Shown here in pieces: positions 49,840-58,798 of a stretch of DNA of 64,000 nucleotides; position 1 is the stretch's first letter; the number at the start of each line of letters is the position of its first letter. Origin of the DNA: Muricauda sp. SCSIO 65647 (GTDB lineage: Bacteria; Bacteroidota; Bacteroidia; Flavobacteriales; Flavobacteriaceae). A program made the position numbers and the translations under genes. The notes below the pieces were generated by a model that made no database searches, was not told where the DNA came from, and saw nothing but the letters and a program-made list of their open reading frames with translations. Where the stretch lies: the NCBI RefSeq assembly GCF_021534965.1, contig NZ_CP091037.1, forward strand, positions 598,501 to 662,500. The letters run 5' to 3'.

Positions 49840-50844
49840 TCATTCTTCGACCAATTTTTCAAAGCCTGAAGTCATATATTCTTTGGTCTCTCCTTCATCA
49901 TCCAAATAGATGATATACGCTTCCAGTACAGGTTGTTCTTTTAAGATATTTTTTGAGCGCTCCAAATCCATCGCCATAAATGCCGTGGCATACCCGTCGG
50001 CAGTGGCACAATCGTCTGCTATGACACTAGTGGCCAAAACCTTTGCATTTTTGGTGAAGCCGGTTTTTGGATCTATGGTGTGCACAAATTTCTCTCCTGT
50101 AACCGAATCGATGCGAAACTTTCGATAATTGCCCGACGAGGCCATTGCCCTATCTTTTAGGAAAATGATCCGTTTCAGTCTTCTACCTCCCTCAACCTGT
50201 GGGTCATCGATACCTACCGTCCATCGTTTACCTGAGATCTTATTGGTGCCCTTGGCCAATAGCTCCCCTCCGACCTCAACAAGATAGTTATCGATCTTTT
50301 TTTGGTCTAAAAGGCTTCCCAATCGGTCAATGGCATAACCCTTGGCAATGGCGTTAAAATCAAAACGAATGTTCGCATACCTTTTTGTGATGGTATTGTC
50401 GGGGTTCAGTTGTACTTTTTCCCATCCTACAAATCGCAATAGACTATCCACTTTGGCACTGTCGAGGTTGAGTTGCTCACCGGGGCCAAAACCCCAGGCA
50501 TCTACCAAGATTCCCACAGTGGGATCAAAATAACCATCTGTGCTTTGGTATATTTCCTTAGAAATTTGAAATACCTCTTTGAACATGGCATCTACCGTTA
50601 CCGTAGAATCACCGTTATTGATCTTAGAAATATCAGAGGTGGGAATATAAGTGGACATTGATTGGTTGACCACCGCGAAAACTGAGTCGATTTCTGACTG
50701 GTAATCAAGTTGTTCGTCCGCGATATAAGTGATGGCATAGGTGGTGCCCAAAGCTTGCCCAAGGTTTTGGTTCTTGACCCGTTCATCAGGGCCACAGCTC
50801 ATTGAAACAATCAAAACAGTAAGAAATAGAAATGTCCTTATCAT
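49840..50844 (-). CDS. apbE: FAD:protein FMN transferase ApbE
   Basis: The 334-residue lipoprotein (lipobox VSMSC, Cys17) attaches FMN covalently to threonines of NqrB, NqrC and related proteins at the periplasmic face of the membrane. Typical stretches are LGTTYAITYI, DGYFDPTVGILVDAWGFG, RFDFNAIAKGYAIDRL and VEVGGELLAKG, with the late SVTGEKFVHTIDPKTG and DDCATADGYATAFMAM. It lies just downstream of the nqr operon on the same strand, where its substrates are encoded, and overlaps the 122-aa gene by 4 bp (translational coupling). Confidence 0.95.
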   Translation of the reverse strand: MIRTFLFLTVLIVSMSCGPDERVKNQNLGQALGTTYAITYIADEQLDYQSEIDSVFAVVNQSMSTYIPTSDISKINNGDSTVTVDAMFKEVFQISKEIYQSTDGYFDPTVGILVDAWGFGPGEQLNLDSAKVDSLLRFVGWEKVQLNPDNTITKRYANIRFDFNAIAKGYAIDRLGSLLDQKKIDNYLVEVGGELLAKGTNKISGKRWTVGIDDPQVEGGRRLKRIIFLKDRAMASSGNYRKFRIDSVTGEKFVHTIDPKTGFTKNAKVLATSVIADDCATADGYATAFMAMDLERSKNILKEQPVLEAYIIYLDDEGETKEYMTSGFEKLVEE

Positions 50845-51209
50845 AAAACCTCGATCAATCCTTGATATTCAACAATGTATTCTTCGTTCAAATATACCGG
50901 AAGTTTTCTGTCTGCCGCATTTGAAAGACCGACCCCGGCATAATAGGTTTTGGCCTCAAACTTCATGGCTTGGTTCTTCACTTTTTGCATCAAGTTTTCA
51001 TCATAGATCTTAGGGTCTCTTGGGTACTCGACGCTTCTGACCACAACAAAGTGCAATTGCTTTTCTTTTAGGCAGACAAATTGGGGGTTTTTCTTTGGTT
51101 TGCTGTTCACGGCCATGAATTCAAAGCCTTTTGATTCGAGTTCTCGACCAACGATGTTCATCGCCAGATTGTGCAATTCTTGTTCGGTAAGTATGCGTCT
51201 TTTTTCCAT
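50841..51209 (-). CDS. Conserved protein linked to Nqr and ApbE, 122 residues
   Basis: The product is a soluble, basic protein (MEKRRILTEQELHNLAMNIV, later NPQFVCLKEKQLHFVVVRSV and FEAKTYYAGVGLSNAADRK). It has no signal peptide and no iron-sulfur cysteines. It sits between nqrF and apbE and overlaps apbE by 4 bp. Databases sometimes give such proteins an NqrF-like name from position alone; nothing in the sequence supports that. Its position suggests a part in Nqr assembly or in ApbE function, which is inference. Confidence 0.8.
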   Translation of the reverse strand: MEKRRILTEQELHNLAMNIVGRELESKGFEFMAVNSKPKKNPQFVCLKEKQLHFVVVRSVEYPRDPKIYDENLMQKVKNQAMKFEAKTYYAGVGLSNAADRKLPVYLNEEYIVEYQGLIEVL

Positions 51210-51212
51210 TTA

Positions 51213-51242
51213 CAAAAAAACCGATACGGCAGGTATCGGTTT
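51213..51242 (-). terminator. Terminator after nqrF
   Basis: A 10-bp stem (AAACCGATAC / GTATCGGTTT) is followed on the minus strand by a T tract and lies between nqrF and the 122-aa gene, so the latter and apbE would be expressed by read-through or from another promoter. Confidence 0.75.
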
Positions 51243-51262
51243 GGTTCTATTTTTATGAAGTT

Positions 51263-52570
51263 TTATCCTCCAAAATCATCGAATCGTATATTCTCATCAG
51301 GAATACCAAAATCCTCACCCATTTTCTGAACCGCCTTGTTCATCAGGGGTGGTCCGCAGAAATAGAGTTCGATATCTTCGGGCGCATCATGGTGGTTCAA
51401 ATAATTATCGATTACACAGTTGTGGATAAAACCAACAAACCCGTCACCTTCGTCATCGATGTCTTTCTTGACCTTCCAGTTATCTTCTTCCAAAGGTTCT
51501 GAAAGGGCCATATAGAACTTGAAGTTCGGAAATTCTCTCTCTAACTCCCTAAAGTGCTCAATATAGAACAGTTCACGTTTTGAACGACCGCCATACCAGA
51601 ATGTCACCTTTCTATCGGTCTTCATTGTCTTGAACAAATGATAGAGGTGCGACCGCATGGGGGCCATACCTGCACCACCGCCCACATAGAGCATCTCGGC
51701 TTCGGATTCATTGATGAAAAACTCGCCAAACGGACCTGAAATAGTCACTTTATCGCCTTCTTTACAATTGAAGATGTATGATGAGGCTATACCCGGGTTT
51801 ACATCCATCCATCCATTTTTTGAACGATCCCATGGTGGGGTGGCAATACGAACGTTCAACATGATTTCACGTCCTTCGGCAGGATAGGAAGCCATCGAAT
51901 AGGCGCGTTCTACCGTTTCGGTGTTCTTCATGACCAAAGGCCAAAGGTCGAACTTGTCCCATTCAGTCTTAAACTTATCAGGTGTTTCGTGTTCTTCTGG
52001 GTGCGCGGTGATATCAATATCTGAATATTTGATCTCGCAAGGAGGAATCTCAATTTGGATGTATCCTCCCGCCTTATAGTTCATATCTTCAGGAATCTCT
52101 ACGACAAACTCTTTGATAAACGAGGCCACGTTATAGTTTCTCACCACTGTAGCTTCCCACTTCTTGATACCAAAAACCTCTTCGGGAATGGTGATCTCCA
52201 TATCTTGTTTGACCTTTACCTGACAAGCCAAACGGGCCCCTTCTTGCAATTCCCTTTTAGAAAAGTGTGGCGTTTCGGTAGGCAATGCTTCCCCACCACC
52301 AGAAAGCACGTGACATTCGCATTGAATACAGGTACCCCCACCACCACATGCCGATGGCAAAAAGACTTTCTTATTGCCCAAAGTGGCCAACAAAGAACTG
52401 CCCGATTCGACCTGCATCTGTTTTTCACCATTGATGGTAATGGTCACCGGGCCCGATGGGGAAAGCTTCTCTTTGGTAAAGAGCAACAGGGCCACCAAAA
52501 GCAAGATCAATATAAGAAACGCAACTACTGTAATTAAGATAGTACCTCCCGTACTGGTAGCTAGAATCAT
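51263..52570 (-). CDS. nqrF: Na+-translocating NADH:quinone reductase subunit F
   Basis: The 435-residue subunit takes electrons from NADH through FAD to a 2Fe-2S cluster. One N-terminal membrane helix ([20 protein letters not shown]) is followed by a ferredoxin domain with cluster ligands Cys75, Cys81, Cys84 and Cys116 ([16 protein letters not shown] ... RLACQV). The FAD motif RAYSMASYP and NADH-binding [20 protein letters not shown] complete the reductase domain. The start overlaps the end of nqrE by 4 bp, and a terminator lies after the stop. Confidence 0.97.
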   Translation of the reverse strand: MILATSTGGTILITVVAFLILILLLVALLLFTKEKLSPSGPVTITINGEKQMQVESGSSLLATLGNKKVFLPSACGGGGTCIQCECHVLSGGGEALPTETPHFSKRELQEGARLACQVKVKQDMEITIPEEVFGIKKWEATVVRNYNVASFIKEFVVEIPEDMNYKAGGYIQIEIPPCEIKYSDIDITAHPEEHETPDKFKTEWDKFDLWPLVMKNTETVERAYSMASYPAEGREIMLNVRIATPPWDRSKNGWMDVNPGIASSYIFNCKEGDKVTISGPFGEFFINESEAEMLYVGGGAGMAPMRSHLYHLFKTMKTDRKVTFWYGGRSKRELFYIEHFRELEREFPNFKFYMALSEPLEEDNWKVKKDIDDEGDGFVGFIHNCVIDNYLNHHDAPEDIELYFCGPPLMNKAVQKMGEDFGIPDENIRFDDFGG

Positions 52571-53313
52571 TTTTGTTCGTTTATGACTTCGTTATAAGAG
52601 ACTTCTTTGTCTTTGTCTTCCATCTCTTTTTCAATTTCCTCTTTATTCACTTTTTCAACCGTTGTTGGGGTCGGTTGCTCGGGCGGTTCGTTATCGCCCG
52701 TCAGCATCCCTCCGAAGCTTTGAAAACCAATGCCCATCAAACCTGTGATGATAAAAGTGATACCCAATCCACGAAGTGGGGCGGGTACATTTGAATACCT
52801 TATTTTCTCACGGATGGCGGCTATGGCCAAAATCGCCAAGAACCAACCGATACCCGAGCTTACCCCATAATTGAGGGCCAAGCCCAAAGACGGTATTTCC
52901 CTTGCCTGCATGAACAGCGAGCCACCCAAAATGGCGCAATTTACCGCAATCAACGGCAAGAAAATACCCAAAGAGTTGTATAGTGCCGGTGAAAATTTCT
53001 CGACCACAATTTCAACCAATTGCACCATGGTGGCGATGGTGGCAATGAAAAGTATAAAGGAAAGGAAGCTCAGATTATAATCGGCATATTCGGGGCCCAA
53101 CCATGCCAAAGCGCCTTCTTGTAAGAGATATTGGTCCAGTAACCAGTTCAAAGGCACCGTTACGGCCAATACAAAGATCACGGCCGCACCCAGGCCCACA
53201 GCCGTACTCACCTTTTTTGAAACGGCCAAATAGGAACACATTCCCAAAAACACGGCAAATACCATGTTATCGATAAAGATGGATTTGAAAAATAATTCTA
53301 TATGCTCTAACAT
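52567..53313 (-). CDS. nqrE: Na+-translocating NADH:quinone reductase subunit E
   Basis: This integral membrane subunit has six predicted helices and the conserved segments [19 protein letters not shown] and [16 protein letters not shown], with cysteines that hold the intramembrane iron centre together with NqrD. At 248 residues it is about 45 longer than the usual 200. The extra part is a hydrophilic tail ([18 protein letters not shown], then [18 protein letters not shown]) with no similarity to known NqrE. It overlaps nqrF by 4 bp and follows nqrD by 12 bp. Confidence 0.96.
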   Translation of the reverse strand: MLEHIELFFKSIFIDNMVFAVFLGMCSYLAVSKKVSTAVGLGAAVIFVLAVTVPLNWLLDQYLLQEGALAWLGPEYADYNLSFLSFILFIATIATMVQLVEIVVEKFSPALYNSLGIFLPLIAVNCAILGGSLFMQAREIPSLGLALNYGVSSGIGWFLAILAIAAIREKIRYSNVPAPLRGLGITFIITGLMGIGFQSFGGMLTGDNEPPEQPTPTTVEKVNKEEIEKEMEDKDKEVSYNEVINEQK

Positions 53314-53325
53314 CTCAATACTATT

Positions 53326-53973
53326 TTAAGCTTCTTCAATCAATGCCCTGTTACGGGAGCGCTGTACCCATATGATGATACCGACCACGATCAATGCGGC
53401 GGGCGGTATGATCATGAAACCGTTGTTCTCGTAACCTATGGAATAAAGTCCGGTTTTTGCAATGGGGTCTCCCAAGACAGGAAAACCGAACAGCGTACCC
53501 GAACCCAAAAGTTCCCTAAAGAATCCCACGATGATCAGAATGACGCCATAGCCCAAAGCGTTGCCGATACCATCTAAAAACGATCGCCATATACCATTGC
53601 CAAGGGCAAAGGCTTCAAAACGGCCCATGATGATACAGTTCGTAATGATCAACCCGACGAAAACTGAAAGTGTCTTGCTCAATTCATAGGCAAAGGCCTT
53701 CAATACCTGGTCAACAATGATTACCAGTGCGGCTATGACCACCAGTTGCACAATAATCCGAATCTTTGAGGGAATAATATTTCGCATCAATGAAATCACC
53801 ACATTGCCGACGCCCATTACGAACAGCACCGATATGGCCATAACTACCGAGGCTTTCAATTCGGCGGTAATCGCCAGGGCTGAACAAATACCCAAGACCT
53901 GAATGGTAATCGGGTTGTTGTCAGCTAATGGATCTAATATCAGATTTGTATCCTTCTTTGAAAGTAGTGCCAT
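53326..53973 (-). CDS. nqrD: Na+-translocating NADH:quinone reductase subunit D
   Basis: The 215-residue membrane subunit shows the pair of cysteine-containing helices that mirror NqrE: ITIQVLGICSALAITAELKA and VGLIITNCIIMGRFEAFALG. It forms the core of the sodium-translocating part of the complex together with NqrB and NqrE. It begins 1 bp after nqrC and is in the middle of the operon. Confidence 0.96.
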   Translation of the reverse strand: MALLSKKDTNLILDPLADNNPITIQVLGICSALAITAELKASVVMAISVLFVMGVGNVVISLMRNIIPSKIRIIVQLVVIAALVIIVDQVLKAFAYELSKTLSVFVGLIITNCIIMGRFEAFALGNGIWRSFLDGIGNALGYGVILIIVGFFRELLGSGTLFGFPVLGDPIAKTGLYSIGYENNGFMIIPPAALIVVGIIIWVQRSRNRALIEEA

Positions 53974-53974
53974 A

Positions 53975-54727
53975 TTATTGGTTTCTAATCGTTTTTAAAT
54001 AAGGCCTGTATAGCCTAAGGGTCTCTTTGATCATGGCGGTCACCCCATTTCCCGTAATGGTGGCACCAGCAAGTGCATCGACCTCATTGTCATCTTTGGT
54101 CTGGTTCAAGGGATCGTTGTTACCTTTGACCACCGCTATTCCTTTATACTGGTTGCCATCCAAAACATACTCACCCTCAAAGTCATCCATAAAAAAGCGC
54201 ATCTTGATATTCGCGCCCAGACCGGGTGTTTCAGATTTATGGTCGAAATATACCCCTTGCACCACCATATTCTCATCGAGTGACATATAACCCCATATGG
54301 CATCCCAAAGTCCTTTTCCGTAAAGCGGTAAAATATAGTATTGTTGGCCATCTTTTTCACCCAAGAACAAGGGCAGTTTGGCTTCGTTGCCCTTTTTAAT
54401 GGCATCCAATTGTTTTTTGAAGTCGATCAAGAAAGCCTCTGGATCTTCGGTGGCGTTGCCACTTTGGTCCAATACGATCTGTTTGGTAACGTATTTCAAA
54501 AACTCATCTTCGACCCTATTGGTCGGTACAAAATTTACGCTTCCGGCGCCTTCGTTCTCATTTACGCCCATAGCATACAGAATGTTCTGTTGCTTTTCAA
54601 AACGCTCGTTTTCTTTGATGGCAGGTCTTAGACTAGAGGCAAGAAATGCCAAGATCGAACCTACCACCACTACCATGAGGGTCGCAAAGATTACGGTATA
54701 AACGTTCTTTTCAGTATTGATCGCCAT
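53975..54727 (-). CDS. nqrC: Na+-translocating NADH:quinone reductase subunit C
   Basis: The 250-residue subunit has one N-terminal membrane anchor (TVIFATLMVVVVGSILAFLA) and a periplasmic FMN-binding domain. The flavinylation site is DALAGATITGNGV, where Thr223 should carry FMN attached by ApbE. The usual Ser/Thr three residues before it (S/T-GAT) is Ala220 here, a permitted but less common variant. Other conserved parts are YGKGLWDAIWGYMSLDENM and HKSETPGLGA. Confidence 0.96.
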   Translation of the reverse strand: MAINTEKNVYTVIFATLMVVVVGSILAFLASSLRPAIKENERFEKQQNILYAMGVNENEGAGSVNFVPTNRVEDEFLKYVTKQIVLDQSGNATEDPEAFLIDFKKQLDAIKKGNEAKLPLFLGEKDGQQYYILPLYGKGLWDAIWGYMSLDENMVVQGVYFDHKSETPGLGANIKMRFFMDDFEGEYVLDGNQYKGIAVVKGNNDPLNQTKDDNEVDALAGATITGNGVTAMIKETLRLYRPYLKTIRNQ

Positions 54728-54729
54728 AA

Positions 54730-56010
54730 TTATACTGTTTCAGCTTGTAATTCTTCTTTTCCTTCTGACAACTTTGGATAAACAGTGGCATTCTGGGCCC
54801 TTTTAAGACGTCTTCTCACATTGCCCCTGATTACATAATGATCGATTGTCGGTGCAAAGACGTTCATTAGCAAAATTGCCAAGAAAACCCCTTCTGGATA
54901 GGCCGGATTGAACACACGGATCATCACGGAGATAAACCCTATCAAAAAACCGTAGATCCACTTTCCCCTATTGGTCTGCGAGCCCGTTACGGGATCGGTC
55001 GCCATATAGACAATGCCAAATGCCAGACCGCCCACAATCAGATGTTGCCAGTAATCAAGGCTCATCAGACTATGAAATTTGCTGTACTCGGCAATCCATC
55101 CCGCATCGACGATCCAGTTAAAGATCAAGCCCATTAGCAATGACCCTATTACGGCACTGACCATAATGCGCCAACTTGCAATTTTACTAAAGATCAAGAA
55201 CAGACCGCCCAGCAAAATCAGTAAGGCCGAGGTCTCGCCCACCGAACCTGGGATAAATCCGAAAAACATATCGGCCACATCATACTTCTGTGCCATTTCT
55301 GCCGTGTTGCCCTGGGCCAGATAGCCCAGTATTGTCTCACCAGATATGGCATCTGCGGTACCGGCCCGCTCTACGGCACCATGCACCCATACCTTATCAC
55401 CGCTCATCCACGTTGGGTAAGCAAAGAATAAAAAGGCCCGAATGGTCAACGCCGGATTCAAAATATTCATTCCTGTACCGCCAAAGACCTCCTTACCGAT
55501 AACAACCCCAAAGGCGACCGCCACGGCCAACATCCAAAGCGGTGTATCAACGGGTATGATCAATGGAACCAACATACCGGTCACCAAATAACCCTCTTCT
55601 ACTTCTTGCCCTTTGATCACGGCGAACAAGAACTCGATGGCAAGCCCAACCCCATACGAAACGATGACCAAAGGCAGTACCGTTATGGCACCCAACCAAA
55701 AATTGTCCCAAGTCAAGAAGTGCTCGAACAATGAGAAATTTTCAGGAAAACCATTAATGGCCGAGTAGTGCTGGTAGCCGGTATTGAACATGCCGAACAA
55801 CAAACAGGGCACCAAAGCCATAATAACAGTGTTCATGGTACGTTTCAGGTCATCGGCAGCTTTTACATGGGTACCCCGACCGTGGGTGGTCTCGTCAGGC
55901 ATGTACAGAAATGTGTGCAACGCATTGAATGCCGGTGCCCATTTACTGCCCCTATAATGGTGCTTTAGAATGTGCAATCGTTTTTTGAAAGTCAATCTTT
56001 TATCACTCAT
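54730..56010 (-). CDS. nqrB: Na+-translocating NADH:quinone reductase subunit B
   Basis: The 426-residue membrane subunit binds riboflavin and a covalent FMN. The flavinylation motif is PGSVGETSALLIL with Thr260 as the expected attachment site. Further conserved stretches are GKEVFGGTGMNILNPALTIRA and YMATDPVTGSQTNRGKWIYG. It begins 1 bp after nqrA and ends 2 bp before nqrC, so the whole set is tightly packed. Confidence 0.97.
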   Translation of the reverse strand: MSDKRLTFKKRLHILKHHYRGSKWAPAFNALHTFLYMPDETTHGRGTHVKAADDLKRTMNTVIMALVPCLLFGMFNTGYQHYSAINGFPENFSLFEHFLTWDNFWLGAITVLPLVIVSYGVGLAIEFLFAVIKGQEVEEGYLVTGMLVPLIIPVDTPLWMLAVAVAFGVVIGKEVFGGTGMNILNPALTIRAFLFFAYPTWMSGDKVWVHGAVERAGTADAISGETILGYLAQGNTAEMAQKYDVADMFFGFIPGSVGETSALLILLGGLFLIFSKIASWRIMVSAVIGSLLMGLIFNWIVDAGWIAEYSKFHSLMSLDYWQHLIVGGLAFGIVYMATDPVTGSQTNRGKWIYGFLIGFISVMIRVFNPAYPEGVFLAILLMNVFAPTIDHYVIRGNVRRRLKRAQNATVYPKLSEGKEELQAETV

Positions 56011-56011
56011 T

Positions 56012-57364
56012 TTATCCTATTTCTTGGTGTAATAAATCGAGGCCGTCCCTAATTATTTTTTGGTGGGGCTGTTTTGAGACACATACGAATTCGGTAAGGG
56101 CAAAATCTTCTGGCGCCACCTCATAGAGACCCAATTGCTCCATCTCGTCCAAATCTTTTACCATGCAGGCCTTCAACAACTGAAGTGGGTAGATGTCCAA
56201 TGGAAATACTTCTTCATATAAGCCCGTGACCACAAATGCGCGATGCTCACCGTTGGTATTGGTGTCGAGGTCATATTTCTTGTTGGGCCGCATCCAAGAA
56301 AAGGTCAAGGCCCTTGTCGTCGAAATTTTGTTGAAAACCGGTTTGTTCCAACCGAAAAATTCATAGTCATCACCTTCTGGAATAGCGGTAACGGTATTAT
56401 TGTAAAACCCTACATATCCGTCGGGCTTTACTTTCGACCCTGTCAACACATCGCCATTGATGAGCCTAAACTTCTTCATGCTCACCCCACTGGCATACAA
56501 AAAAGTGGATATCTCGGCCCCGATCTTGGTAGTGTAGTATTTGGGTGCCTTGACGGCCGAACCGGTCAACGCAATGGTTCTCTCTGCATTGAATTTTCCG
56601 GTCAGTAGCCACTCACCGATAATGATAAGGTCTTGGGGAGATATGGTCCATACCACTTCCCCTTTGTTGATCGGGTCAATTTTATTGATCTGCGTTCCGA
56701 CCAAACCCGCTGGGTGCGGACCTGAAACCTTGTGAAGGTCAATGCCCTCCATTTTACTGAAAGGTGATGTCGAAGTATTGCCGACCGAAACGTGGATCGA
56801 ACCCGGGGTCATCTTTGCAAGAGCATTGATGGCCGTCTGTATTTCTTTCTCCCTTCCCCTTAAAACATAGTCAACTTCCGCGGCCAAAGGCGCTGTCGTA
56901 TAGCCTGAGATGAAAATGGCCTTGGGCACCATGTCTGGATCGGCGATGATGTCATAAGGTCGCTGTTTGATGAATGGCCAGCAACCTGATTTTAGCAATG
57001 CCTCCCTAATTTCGTTTCCATCTGCCTTGGCCAGGTCGATCTTCTGACCGTTATGGAACTCTTGTTCTTTATCGGCCAAAATCTTCAAGGTCAAGATGCG
57101 CCTTCTTGCCCCCCGTACGATCTCTACCAACTCTCCACTGACCGGAGAGACGAAGAGCATATCTGCAATCTTCTTGTTGTAAAAGATGGGTTCGCCAGCT
57201 TTGATCTCAGCACCCTCTTTCACCAACATTTTGGGTGTGATGCCATGAAAATCATCTAAATTGAGAGCGTAAACGTTACTGATGACGGCTTTTGAAGTTG
57301 TCTGTTCTGCAGCCCCGACAAGGTTGATGTCCAACCCTTTTTTGATCCGGATGTCTCTAGACAT
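56012..57364 (-). CDS. nqrA: Na+-translocating NADH:quinone reductase subunit A
   Basis: The 450-residue cytoplasmic subunit is the first gene of the operon. The ATG at 57364 (MSRDIRIKKGLDINLVGAAE) is the normal start; a frame beginning at 57406 would run over the promoter. Conserved stretches are KMLVKEGAEIKAGEPIFYNK, VHVSVGNTSTSPF-like residues, HPAGLVGTQINKIDPINKGE and FVTGLYEEVFPLDIYPLQLL. A TAAATTTG box lies 39 bp upstream. The operon order A-B-C-D-E-F is standard. Confidence 0.97.
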   Translation of the reverse strand: MSRDIRIKKGLDINLVGAAEQTTSKAVISNVYALNLDDFHGITPKMLVKEGAEIKAGEPIFYNKKIADMLFVSPVSGELVEIVRGARRRILTLKILADKEQEFHNGQKIDLAKADGNEIREALLKSGCWPFIKQRPYDIIADPDMVPKAIFISGYTTAPLAAEVDYVLRGREKEIQTAINALAKMTPGSIHVSVGNTSTSPFSKMEGIDLHKVSGPHPAGLVGTQINKIDPINKGEVVWTISPQDLIIIGEWLLTGKFNAERTIALTGSAVKAPKYYTTKIGAEISTFLYASGVSMKKFRLINGDVLTGSKVKPDGYVGFYNNTVTAIPEGDDYEFFGWNKPVFNKISTTRALTFSWMRPNKKYDLDTNTNGEHRAFVVTGLYEEVFPLDIYPLQLLKACMVKDLDEMEQLGLYEVAPEDFALTEFVCVSKQPHQKIIRDGLDLLHQEIG

Positions 57365-57403
57365 ATTGAATATTGACCTTAAGTGGTTATCAAAAAATGC
57401 ACG

Positions 57404-57411
57404 CAAATTTA
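57404..57411 (-). promoter_or_regulatory. Candidate -7 box of the nqr operon (TAAATTTG)
   Basis: The minus-strand TAAATTTG matches TAnnTTTG and lies 39 bp before the nqrA ATG in the divergent spacer shared with the T9SS plug gene. No clear -33 box was found. Confidence 0.45.
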
Positions 57412-57472
57412 CTACTTAAAGCATTGTTTTCATAATTATCGACCTATAAAAATGGTATTATGACGAGCTTAC

Positions 57473-57502
57473 TTTGCTCGGCATACTTTTTGTTTACCTT
57501 TA
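57473..57502 (+). promoter_or_regulatory. Candidate promoter of the T9SS plug gene, TTTG-N18-TACCTTTA
   Basis: TTTG at 57473-57476 and TACCTTTA at 57495-57502 (one mismatch to TAnnTTTG) are spaced by 18 bp and lie 19 bp before the ATG at 57522. Confidence 0.45.
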
Positions 57503-57521
57503 CCCCCAAAATAAGCGGTAT

Positions 57522-58766
57522 ATGCGGTTTTTGATTAAACAAATATCCTTTCTACTTATCTCTATTTCAGTGCTTGGCCAAGTACAGGAAGAGGTAAATC
57601 CGCCCCCGCATATCAAGACTGTGGTCTTCAAGGGACCGACCGAAGATCAATTTCCTATCATACGGTTGGGCGAGCGCATTACCTTAGAGTTTGATGATCT
57701 TTCTGCGAGTGAACAAGACTATTACTACAAGATTATTCATTGTGATTATGATTGGACCCCCTCCCAATTATTGAAATCACAGTATTTAGAAGGCAACGAT
57801 AACCAGCGTATCATCGACCATCAAAACAGCTACAATACACTTCAACCCTATTCGAACTATCGCCTGGCCATACCCAACAACGAAGTTAGGCTCAAGGCCA
57901 GTGGCAACTACGTACTCGAGATCTATAACATGTTCAACGAACTTCAATTCTCGAGGCGATTCGTGGTCTATCAAGATTTGGTGAAAGTGGGCGCCACCGT
58001 GAAACGGTCAAGGGATTTCAACTACGTCAACACGAAACAAGTTATACAGTTTACCATAAATACTGCTGGCTTTCAGGTGATAAATCCCAAGAAAGAGATA
58101 AAAGTGGGCATTATAAAAAACCATTATTGGCCCACAGCCATTTACAATATAAAACCGCAGTTTACCATAGGCAATGAGCTTGTTTACCGATATGATCAAG
58201 AAACGGCTTTTTTCGGGGGCAATGAATTCTTGAACTTTGACACCAAAGATTTACGGGCTCCTTCGTTTGCCATCTCGAGGGTCGAGTTCAAAGACCTCTA
58301 CCACCATTATCTCTTCACCAACGATTACCGTTATGATCAAGAATATACCTTTTTCCCAGACATCAACGGTGATTTTGTGGTCCGCACCCTTCAGGGAGAT
58401 GATGTGGCACGTGAGGCCGAGTATTCAGAGGTGCATTTTAGCCTACCGTACAATGAACTACTTGGATTAGATGATGTTTATGTCGTGGGCAGGTTCAACA
58501 ATTTTGACTTTAGTGAAGAGAACAAGATGTCGTTTAATGAAGAAAGTGGGAATATGGAGCTCATTTACCCCATTAAACAAGGTTTCTACAACTACAAGTA
58601 TGTGGTCAAAAAAGAGAATGGCGAGATAGATTTCAATTTGGTCTCGGGCAATTTTCATTTTACGGAGAACAATTACCTCATTTTGGTGTATTACCGAGAT
58701 TTCGGTGAGCTTTACGACAGTATCATCGGCATCGGCTCTACCAACTCTCGAGATATCAGCAATTGA
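57522..58766 (+). CDS. Type IX secretion system plug protein (DUF5103)
   Basis: The 414-residue protein has a signal peptide (FLIKQISFLLISISVLGQ) and the two beta-domain layout of the DUF5103 family. Family stretches are KTVVFKGPTEDQFPIIRLGE, YYYKIIHCDYDWTPSQLLKS and the C-terminal VYVVGRFNNFDFSEENKM. In the F. johnsoniae T9SS translocon a member of this family was found plugging the SprA channel on its periplasmic side. The ATG at 57522 is preferred; the frame is open upstream from a TTG at 57474, which overlaps the promoter. It is divergent from nqrA and the DUF3667 gene follows 32 bp after it. Confidence 0.88.
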   Translation: MRFLIKQISFLLISISVLGQVQEEVNPPPHIKTVVFKGPTEDQFPIIRLGERITLEFDDLSASEQDYYYKIIHCDYDWTPSQLLKSQYLEGNDNQRIIDHQNSYNTLQPYSNYRLAIPNNEVRLKASGNYVLEIYNMFNELQFSRRFVVYQDLVKVGATVKRSRDFNYVNTKQVIQFTINTAGFQVINPKKEIKVGIIKNHYWPTAIYNIKPQFTIGNELVYRYDQETAFFGGNEFLNFDTKDLRAPSFAISRVEFKDLYHHYLFTNDYRYDQEYTFFPDINGDFVVRTLQGDDVAREAEYSEVHFSLPYNELLGLDDVYVVGRFNNFDFSEENKMSFNEESGNMELIYPIKQGFYNYKYVVKKENGEIDFNLVSGNFHFTENNYLILVYYRDFGELYDSIIGIGSTNSRDISN

Positions 58767-58798
58767 CTTATCTTTAGCGCTAAAACCGACCAAAAAAG

